Assembly: GCF_907164915.1 (NCBI RefSeq)
Contig: NC_061862.1
Coordinates: 75,159,718 to 75,223,717 of the forward strand
Direction: 5' to 3'
DNA: 64,000 nucleotides
Source of the DNA: Impatiens glandulifera
Taxonomy: Eukaryota; Streptophyta; Magnoliopsida; Ericales; Balsaminaceae
The notes under the pieces are model-generated. The model had not been told where the DNA came from, did not search any database, and was given only the letters and a program-made list of their open reading frames with translations. Shown here piece after piece: positions 1 to 8,283 of the stretch (the stretch's first letter is position 1; each line of letters opens with the position of its first letter). The position numbers were made by a program, and so were the translations under genes.

Positions 1-479
1 ATAATCTAGTTGAGTGGTTTCATAATCCTAAATATGAAAAGTTACTATTCAGGAGTACGTACCATTGTGGAGACGTGAAGATGTTGCTTCTGGTCTGGTC
101 GACGGGGAGCCGGTTGCGAATCGCCGTGAAAGGAGGCAGGAAGAGAGAGAGATGAATCGGGCGGAAATGATTATAAAATAATCATATTAGGGTGTATATA
201 TATTCATGTAACCTGGGCGAACATGTCTTCTTTCGAAAAGCGACTATTCATTCCATTTCACAGGACACCTGGACTAGGGGCGAATAATTGTTCTCTCGAA
301 AAAACGACTATTCAATCCGTTTTACATGGAACATGGTCTTGGCGAACAAATATTCTCTCACAAGGCGTCTATTCATTCCATTGAATCTGGGCGAAGGGGT
401 ATTCTCTATGAAAATCAATTAATTGAAGCGAATAAGTCTTCGCTCCTAAGCCTCTCCCCGCAAAAAAAAAAATTAAAAT

Positions 480-1312
480 AAATATAAAAAAAATAGTGAA
501 GTAATTGAAGCAAAGATTTTTTCGGTTGCTGCATGTGATTTTTAATAAATTGAATTAATATTTAAATAATGAAAATCTAAAATGCATGTTAATTTTGGTC
601 TTTACATACACGGGTAAGTGAATTTACATGACAGGCAAGCGGTCTTCTCATGGGAGGGAAGCGGGTTTTACATGAACGTCAGGCTAAAAATATATGAGGC
701 TCAGAAATATTCTCTTTCAATCGTCTCCTCGTAAAAAAAATAAAAAAATTAGAGTGAAGTAATTAAAGCGAATATTTGGTCGTTTCCTGCATGTCATTTT
801 TAATTAATTGAATTAATATTTAATAAACGGAAATATAAAAAAAAAGAGTGAAGTAATTGAAGCGAAGATTTGTTCGGTTGCTGCATGTGATTTTTAATAA
901 AATTGAATTAATATTTAAAGAATGAAAATATAAAATTAATGTCAACTTTGGTCTTTACATACACGGGTAACTGTATTTACATGATAGACAAGCAGTCTTC
1001 TCATGGGTGGGTTGGGGGGTTTACATGAGGTTTTATTAAAATTAATTGAAGTGAATAAGTCTTCGCTTCTGGGCTTTTCCCCCAAAAAAAAATTAAATAA
1101 AAAAACAAAATAATTAGAGTGAAGTAATTGAAGCGAAGATTTGTTCGGTTGCTGCATGTGATTTTTAATAAAATTGAATTAATATTTAATAAACGGAAAT
1201 ATGAAATCCCTGTAATTTTGGTCTTTACATAGACGGGTAAGTGAATTTACATGAAAAGCAAGCGGTCTTCTCATGGGTGGGTATGGGGGGTTTACATGAG
1301 GGTCAGGGCTCC
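480..1312. repeat. Diverged tandem repeat, about 3-4 copies
   Basis: A block starting GTGAAGTAATTGAAGCGAAG, then a GTTGCTGCATGTGATTTTTAAT stretch, recurs near 495, 735 (partial), 845 and 1117. The fuller copies continue into a GGTCTTTACATACACGGGTAA segment and a TCTTCTCATGGG segment. Spacing is about 270-380 bp and copies differ by scattered substitutions and indels. Short open frames here sit inside the repeat, have no recognisable domain and are not called as genes. The flanking 1-480 and 1312-1600 hold related motifs (AATAAGTCTTCGCT) but no gene. Confidence 0.7.
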
Positions 1313-1599
1313 TGGCGTGGAAATCTTCGCTCCCATCGCTTCTCACCCTTCCCTCTGACACGGTGTCCGAAACGAAGATATCTTATCCGGGTTTCATATG
1401 AATATTATATTATTTCCTGGCGTTAAAAGGCGCTGCCATTAACGGCGTCTGGTGTCAACCCGGAATGAAACCCGGATTCCGGATTCTCCCTCCCTCCGTC
1501 TCCTATCCAGATTGATTTATTATTATAATAATAATGTTGCAATTTGATTGGTTCGCAACAGGGGAACACGGGAATCGGTAGCAGAAGATCTGAATTGAT

Positions 1600-2818
1600 A
1601 ACAACTCACCACTCAAATGTATATATAAACTTTATTAATTTTTTTTAGTGAAATTACTCATTAAAAATTTAAAGCATTAACATCACATATTTTCTTACTA
1701 TCTTAAAAAAGATCATATACTTTTTCATAAATCACATAAATGTACAAGATTTTGATAATTTTGTATTAATTTCCTCAATGAAAACCATTATTTTTCTCCA
1801 AGTTTTAGTAATCTTCTTGATAGGTTGTATCCTGGTAAAAAAAATCCATACATTTCATGTTAATGAGGAACTTGTCATGTTTCTAATAATGACTAAAATG
1901 TATATCTTATTATTTTTGTATTTCAATGATAAAATTATTTTGATAATTGTGTTATATATTTTTTCTAACATTTGATTCTTAGAATTAGAGTTTAGTTATA
2001 TAAATATGATTATAACTAAATTATGTCTTTTCAATTGTTTTTAAACTCAAAAACAGTTAGCATGATCTCTTATATGGTTTAACATTTCAGCATTGAATTG
2101 AGGGTTTAGAAGGATGTTTTAATATGGTGTTTGGTTTAGTAGAGTTTGAACTAAATCCTCTTGTTTACAAATATTTTATAATTTTACATAAAGTTTATAT
2201 TTTTTTTATTATGGTAAAATTGAAATTTAAAAATTGATGGTTTGAAAATCTTCTTGTGTTATAGTTTTAACTTCTAAGCATAAAGTTACATCTTTTTATT
2301 AGGAAAGAATGTCAATTTTATCATTGAACTATAACATAATTTTCGGCTTATATCACTTTACTAACTTTTATTCGTTCATATCACTGTAGTTGAGTTTAAT
2401 CTTTATCTATGTCACTTCTGGATAAAAACATTCAAACTCGTTAAGTTTTCAGTTAAATAATTACATGTGTGATTCACATGTCATTTTTTTAAAATTAATA
2501 TATTTTTATTTTTATTTTTTTCATAATTTTTAAATAATAAAACTTAATTTATATTTTAAAAGACATTAACCAAACAAATATTCAGGTTAAGAAGTATTAA
2601 CAATAATTCATTTTTTTTTAATTAATATATTTTTAATATTTATTTTTGTTAATAACTTTATTAAATGATGTGTTATCATCTAACATAAAATTTAACGGAC
2701 TTAAATGTTTTTGTTAAATAGTGATAAAGATGAAAATTAAGTTATCTCTATGAACAAATAAAAATTAGTTCAGTATATACATGAATATTCTTGTATAATT
2801 CGTTGATAAAATGTAAAA
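1600..2818. other. AT-rich intergenic region, no gene seen
   Basis: Poly-A/T-rich sequence with many stops in all frames. The 65-codon frame near 1778-1975 is hydrophobic only because of T-rich codons and shows no domain. Nothing functional is visible apart from being the likely upstream region of the gene beginning near 2877. Confidence 0.6.
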
Positions 2819-2876
2819 TTGAAATTTAGTAATAAGAGTAATTTAAACAATCTAAAGAAAATCTTCAACAGTCAAG

Positions 2877-3383
2877 ATGGCAAGAAATATCAATTCCAAG
2901 AATCCAAAAATCAAATCAGAGAAAAAGATGGAAGATCTGTCATCAATGGTGATGGCTTTAGAACAAGCAACCCTAATGGCAAAACAATTACCGGTCACCG
3001 TCGACCCATCTCAGATCCATCAAATCTATTCATCTCTTCACTCAGCAAATCAACAACTTTCTTCTTTCCTCTCCTTTCATCAATCGCCGCTGCCGCCGCC
3101 TACCGCCGTCGGAGAGCCGATGCAAGTAGGAGATGATGATGCAGAAAACGAACAGAATTCCAAAGCCACCATTGATGGCGTTGAAGAACAGATGAAAGAA
3201 TGCTTCATTCAGAACAAACGACCTAAAAGAACACTCTCCCCATCTGCCGCCGCCACCGCCGAGCACCAGCGCCGCAAATTATACGATCATGAATTCACCA
3301 AGATCGGTTCTTCTTCTTCTGGATTCGACCCTCATCGGACAAGGTTAAGATCCCTTGAACTCATCTATCAATTCCATGGCTAA
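2877..3383 (+). CDS. Conserved-looking plant protein of unknown function
   Basis: An uninterrupted frame of 168 codons from ATG at 2877; a second in-frame ATG at 2928 (MEDLSSMVMALEQ) would give 151 residues and may be the real start. I do not recognise the family. The N-terminal third is predicted amphipathic helix (ALEQATLMAKQL, QIHQIYSSLHSANQQL). A proline and acidic low-complexity middle follows (LPPPTAVGEP, GDDDAENEQ), then a basic patch that could be a nuclear signal (NKRPKRTLSP) and an ordered-looking C terminus ending HRTRLRSLELIYQFHG. Base composition is clearly richer in C and G than the surroundings, as expected for a real exon. A TTTC microsatellite starts about 40 bp past the stop. 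The gene is tail-to-tail with the response regulator gene downstream. A further 3' exon cannot be excluded. Confidence 0.65.
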   Translation: MARNINSKNPKIKSEKKMEDLSSMVMALEQATLMAKQLPVTVDPSQIHQIYSSLHSANQQLSSFLSFHQSPLPPPTAVGEPMQVGDDDAENEQNSKATIDGVEEQMKECFIQNKRPKRTLSPSAAATAEHQRRKLYDHEFTKIGSSSSGFDPHRTRLRSLELIYQFHG

Positions 3384-3423
3384 GAAAATTTCCATTTAAC
3401 TTTGATTACAAATTCTAGTCTGT

Positions 3424-3426
3424 GTT

Positions 3427-3458
<32 letters not shown>

Positions 3459-3460
3459 TT
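3424..3460 (+). repeat. (TTTC)n microsatellite
   Basis: About nine TTTC units just downstream of the 2877-3383 gene, probably in its 3' UTR. It makes a short artefactual frame of repeated Phe-Leu-Ser. Confidence 0.85.
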
Positions 3461-3662
3461 TGTTGTTTATTGAATCATTTCAACAAAACAAGAGAGACAG
3501 TATTATTATTGATTAAACATAAGAACAGGACAGGACAAAGACAAAAGCTACAAGCTTTAGTCGACACAAACTTAAACTCACAAACCATTATTCGACATAA
3601 TCCTAAACCATAAACGAAATACATTGATAAGGAACACAACAAACAGAAACCCACAATTCAAT

Positions 3663-4922
3663 TCAATCGTCTTCATCCTTAGAAACCCCTGAAGGACCAG
3701 CACCATTATCAATTCTTGAAACATTCGTAGTTGCAAACCGACTAAAAACCTCTGAATCAACCCTCATGTTATACTTTTGAAGCAACAAAACCAAACCATC
3801 ATGTTCAGATCGAGATCTTATTTCTGAAGAATCAGAGGTACTTGCCATCTCCTTCTGCTTCACGCAGAGACGATACCTCTACAAAAAAATAAACCACTTT
3901 TCAGTCATTCAGTCCATCAAAACAAACCACAAACAACTACAAATATCCAAAATTCAAAATCGAACCATCAAATGGATAGCAATTTGTCCAAGAGTGACAT
4001 CAGAAACATTCATAACTTGTTGTATTTTCTTGGCATGAACAGCTAATCAAATTCAAATCAAAGAAATTGTCAGAGAAACCGCGGTTAAGTATCAATGGAA
4101 ACGATCAATCAAACATATACACATACCATTTTCGCCAATGTTGCTAACAACATGAAGAAAGACAGTATGAAGATTTGGATTCCAGTTTACTTTCATCTCT
4201 TCAAGCCCAAAAGTATTATCCTCTATAGCTTTATCTTTATGGTAAGAAACATTGTTATCGACCACGCCGCCATTTTCATTCTCTCCAGAATTCTGCATCC
4301 TCAACCTCCTAAAATTCCCTGGTATATTTCTTTCATTAAGAACTCTGAATTCCCAAAGGGTATTTGCATTAACCTCCTTAAGTGGTTTATTAAAACAGAA
4401 CTTAGCTCCCTTGATCAAACACTGCCTTATCACTTCAATTCCATCAAAGTGGGATAGAACTACACATCAAACAACTCAATTATTAATTAAACCTGAAACA
4501 AAACTTCTAGTTTATTATCAACTGGATCTGATTAACTACTTACATAGAACAGGCATTCTCCTTATTTGAAGAATCCTCTCAACAAAATCTAATCCATTCA
4601 TATCGGGTAACATGAACTCAGTCAGCACAATGTCAATCTTAGGCCTGTTTGCGTGAATCATCGCTAATGCCACTGTAGCTTTCTCAGCATAAACAACTAC
4701 AACAATGAAATTTCAATCAAATTTCATAACAAAATAAACACAATCGACGGTGGTTAGCTAGTTAGTTAGTTAGTTACCTTGGTAATTCGAAAGACAACTG
4801 TGAGTAATTTCAATGGAGGCTCTGTCAGAATCCACAATCAATACACGAGTTTTCGAAGCTTCAGACCTCCTACGTCTGGGAGATATGTTGCCTCCATTGA
4901 TGATCAAACCTTCCCTATTCAT
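3663..4922 (-). CDS. Type-B-like response regulator with GARP DNA-binding domain; pseudo-receiver
   Basis: Five exons on the minus strand: 4922-4778, 4696-4544, 4459-4127, 4042-3966, 3878-3663. All junctions are GT-AG, the sum is 924 nt and the protein is 307 aa. Residues about 26-140 form a CheY-like receiver: VLIVDSD at the acidic pocket, LTEFMLPDMNG at the phosphoacceptor loop, and a conserved Lys in FNKPLKE. The phosphoacceptor Asp of the family (normally SDVxMPDMDG) is Glu-75, and the second acidic-pocket Asp is Ser-32, so His-Asp phosphorelay is unlikely. Residues about 187-241 form a Myb-like GARP domain (VNWNPNLHTVFLHVV ... NAVHAKKIQQVMNV ... IHLMRYR), matching family SHLQKYR at the end. 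A short C-terminal tail of about 60 residues has no Gln-rich activation region. The likely role is a nuclear transcription factor of the cytokinin-type regulator class acting independently of phosphorylation. It is shorter than typical type-B ARRs, which exceed 500 aa. Confidence 0.85.
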
Positions 4923-7231
4923 GTTTGTAGATCTAAGTAGATGATTTTGTGTATAGCTTATTGGAAAACCATCCTATATATAAAAGATTACTTCGAACTA
5001 CAGATTATTGTAATCTATTTAAAAATTATTTTTTCATTAAACCTCCTCATCTAGAATACTAGTTAGAGCTACAGCTCATCGCCAACACTTGCCTTAACCT
5101 CCATAAATAAAGTAAAATAACACTCTTGTTTGAAGAAAAACAATGTATATTGTGGTTATGTTTTTTTTTTTAATTTTTATTATTAGAACCATTATCATCA
5201 TATTCAAATGTAATCCTTATGAAGATTGCATGTATACCTAATATGCCAATATAAATGGATTTACTATATCCTCAAGCTCACTTAGATGGTTTTATAGTAA
5301 AATAAATTAAAAGTTATTTATGAATACTAATCACATTAAATATTCACCAAATCCATACACAATTTTAGTAATCTTTTGGAAAAGAAAATGTGTAAGAGAG
5401 AAAGTGTTTGACATTTCTTGAATGCAACTTTGTATGAATCTCTCTATAGATTTTGATAATATTGTTGGCATCACAAGCATTTTCAGATTAGGGTTTATGT
5501 TTTGTTATTTCTCTAAAGGAGAGTTTATTCTTTAAAGCAAGTTAACACGATATTAAATTTGAGACATTTGATCTTTAGAATAGGGATTGTGAAGTTATTT
5601 GAAAATAATTCCAAACAATCAAATCAAACAAGTCTCACCTAAAATACTCTTTATTTTTTAAAATATTTTTTATTATAAATTTAAAATAAGGATAAATTAA
5701 CATAATATATCAATGCATATGTATACTTATCCTATTTTGCCAATATCTCATTGTTGTAATTTTGGCAAATTTTGATAATATGATATACTTTTATGACAAA
5801 ATACATAGTTTTAGGGGAAGGAAACATACATACTTATCATGATTTTAAATATTTATATAGAGATTTAATTTTAATTATTATTTAATTATGAAATTAATCA
5901 TTAACTAATGACAAAAAAAAGTATACATTTATTCATCTAATTTTTCATATTAAATACATTACTAAAACAAAGAACAATTTTGATAATAGATTAATAGTTT
6001 ACCAAACAAGACAGATCATGATACAAATTGACAAGAGCTTGCTTGATGTGGATCATTTGGAATTATGTATAAATAATCTATCATCCCATCAAAATATCAT
6101 TTTAATTACATAGTTTAATCAACTAAATTACTTTTATTCTTTATTTTTTTTATTATAAATTAATAAATTAACTATTTAAAATATACTAAAAGTCTCAAGT
6201 TTAATTATTATTAAGAACTCTACAAATTAAAGCTAGTGGTTTATGTAACGCTCATGTTAATTTGGTTCAAATATAATAATATATTAATTTTTTTTATGCA
6301 TATGTAAGAGAAGATAAATCTATTCTTCGATTCTTGTAATATCTCAACAAATTTTGATAATATATATATAAGTGACGAACGTTACAATTTTATAAAGAAA
6401 GAAATACTTACATACATTCATTTATTGTTTGGCGGTGGTGACAAAACACAATCACAGACTATAATTCATTTATCTCCAACCACCTTTTTCTAAGAGTTTT
6501 TAATGAATCAAATAGTCAATTCATAAAAAAATATTAATTATAATTTAAAGGATTTAATAAAGAATGAATATGTTAATGAAATTTAAAATTATTTGAATAA
6601 TTTTTTTTTTTTTTACTTTTTTGTGCTAGAAACACAAATATATTATATCATAATGCAAGTGATAACAAAGAAAAAACTAAAACACTAAAGATACACATGA
6701 AAAGGACAACAAAATACCACAAATAAAAAATCAAAACAACAACTATGTGTGAACTTTCTATAGTTAAGAAACAATATATTAAAGAACACATGAGTGTAAA
6801 TATACAAAGGAGAACACTTTTCTTTATTAATATTATTACAACAATTTAAATATTTATATTTGAATATGTGTAACTATTGAATAACTTGTAAGTCAAAAAT
6901 TACACAAAAAATATATATGAAGTGTTCATATTTCAACAATTACTAGTGATTTATTGGTTAAATGGTTCATATTTTATATTGATTATTGAAGTTAGAATCT
7001 CAAATGTGAATTTGAGGGAGTTATTTGAAGGCTATATGTGGGTTAAATTATTTTGATATTTATTCAGTTAATGGGAAGGTAATTATCCGATCCACATTCA
7101 TATCGATTTAGATCTTAATGTTAATGCAAATAAGTATGGATAATTTGTGAATTAATATATGATAAAGTTTACTTACAAAATATAAATGCAATTCAATAAT
7201 CACAAATTATATATCTAATGATTAAAGTCTT
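4923..7231. other. AT-rich intergenic region with a diverged repeat copy
   Basis: No gene was found. The stretch 5640-6790 has blocks that recur near 15700-16100. One is the AAATACATTACTAAA run before a TTTTGATAAT block and CAAATTGACAAGAGCTT; another is TGTGAACTTTCTATAGTT. A poly-T run lies at about 6602-6615 and a (TA)n run near 6359. The end of this region is the 8-bp target site of MULE-1. Confidence 0.6.
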
Positions 7232-7239
7232 TATACATA
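7232..7239. repeat. Target-site duplication, left (MULE-1)
   Basis: TATACATA immediately before the left terminal inverted repeat. An identical TATACATA follows the right one at 15172-15179. Eight to eleven bp is the normal MULE range. Confidence 0.85.
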
Positions 7240-7355
7240 GGGAAATTTGATAATATGACCCTAAAAAGAAGGGTATTTTGAAATATAACCTCTATAATAA
7301 CTTTTTTATTTTTTAACCTTTTTTTAAAAAATTTTCAATTTTACCCTCAAATAAC
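7240..7355 (+). repeat. Left terminal inverted repeat of MULE-1
   Basis: About 115 bp matching the reverse complement of 15056-15171 at roughly 80-85 percent by eye. Shared blocks include GGGAAATTTGATAATATGACC, TATTTTGAAATATAACCTC and TTTTACCCT. It is followed by a pyrimidine-rich CTTTT tract (7362-7440) with no counterpart on the right side. Transposase binding and the DUF1985 gene promoter are expected here. Confidence 0.9.
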
Positions 7356-7361
7356 TTTTTT

Positions 7362-7440
7362 ACTTTTTCTTTTCTTTTCTTTTTCTTCCTTTTCTTTTCT
7401 TTTCTTTTCTTTTCTTTTCTTCTTCCCCGCTTTCCCTTTC
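7362..7440 (+). repeat. Polypyrimidine (CTTTT)n tract
   Basis: Simple CT-rich run just inside the left inverted repeat. The opposite strand gives a Lys/Glu-rich artefact frame that is not a gene. Confidence 0.8.
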
Positions 7441-7871
7441 CCCCCGACCGTTGCACTTCCCCCAGACCCCCCTTCTTCTTCCCTTCCGTTTCCTTTCCGT
7501 ATCTCCTCCGACGCCAAGCTCCGCCGACGTTCGCCAAGAAGCCCAACCCTTCCAGCCAGCCTCTTCGTCGATCGCCAAGCCGAACTTCCAGCCAACATCT
7601 TCGACGATCGCCAAACCTCGGACGATTCTAGCCCGACGATCTGAGGTTAATTTAGGTTTATTGTTTAGGTTTATTGTTTAGGTAATCTTAATTTAGTTTA
7701 GTTTATTGTTTTAAATGCTGAGAATGCTGAGATTGATATAGTTTGAAATGCTGAGAATGTTTGTGAATGGTTTGTGAATATTTACTTTGCATGTTTTGCT
7801 TATTATGAATGCTAAGAATGGTATAGGGTTTCAGGGTGAACATTAGGGTTTTAGGGTTTTAGTTTAGGTTT

Positions 7872-8209
7872 AGGGCTTGGCGTGGGGGTTGGGCGTGGGG
7901 CGTAGGGATTAGGCGTGGGGGTTGGGCGTTGGGCATGGAAGGTGGGCGTGAGGCGTGGGGGTTGGGCGTGGGGGTTGGGGTCTGGGCGTGGGGGTTGGGC
8001 GTTGGGAGTGGGGGTTGGGCGTGGGGCGTAGGGCTTGGACGTGGGGCGTGGGGGTTGGGCGTTGGGCGTGGGGCGTGGGTCTTGGGCGTGGGGCTTGGGC
8101 GTGGGGGTTGGGCGTGGGGCGTGGGGCGTGGGTCTTAGGCGTGGGGCGTGGGGCTTGGGCGTGGGGCTTGAGCGTGGGGCGTGGGGCTTGGGCGTGGTGC
8201 GTGGGGCTG
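7872..8209 (+). repeat. G-rich minisatellite array 1 (5' intron of the DUF1985 gene)
   Basis: About 340 bp of tandem GTGGGGGTTGGGC / GTGGGGCTTGGGC / GTGGGGC units, G-rich on the plus strand. The array ends about 75 bp before a TTTTTGCAG acceptor that abuts the DUF1985 start codon, so it probably lies in a 5'-UTR intron and would be G-rich in the transcript. Runs of three to five G separated by two to four bases give very strong G-quadruplex potential. A few degenerate TTTAGGG-like units (7842-7877) run straight into it. Confidence 0.9.
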
Positions 8210-8283
8210 CAATTATTAATATGATTTTATTGTTTTTGATCAACCAAACATTGTGTATATGATTTTAATGACTGTTTTTGCAG

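Noticed and set aside
4095..4569. Plus-strand frames 4095-4457 and 4252-4569
   Set aside because: Shadows of the response regulator exons on the other strand.
7842..7877. Interstitial telomere (TTTAGGG)n array
   Set aside because: Only a few degenerate TTTAGGG-like units, better seen as the edge of array 1 or a chance telo-box.
7851..8243. Pro-rich minus-strand and Gly/Trp-rich plus-strand open frames across array 1
   Set aside because: They are caused by stop-free minisatellite units; no domain or start context supports them as genes.
8278..8283. DUF1985 gene start at 8278 (TTG)
   Set aside because: The first ATG, at 8284, directly follows a TTTTTGCAG acceptor and matches the start in MULE-2 (18153).
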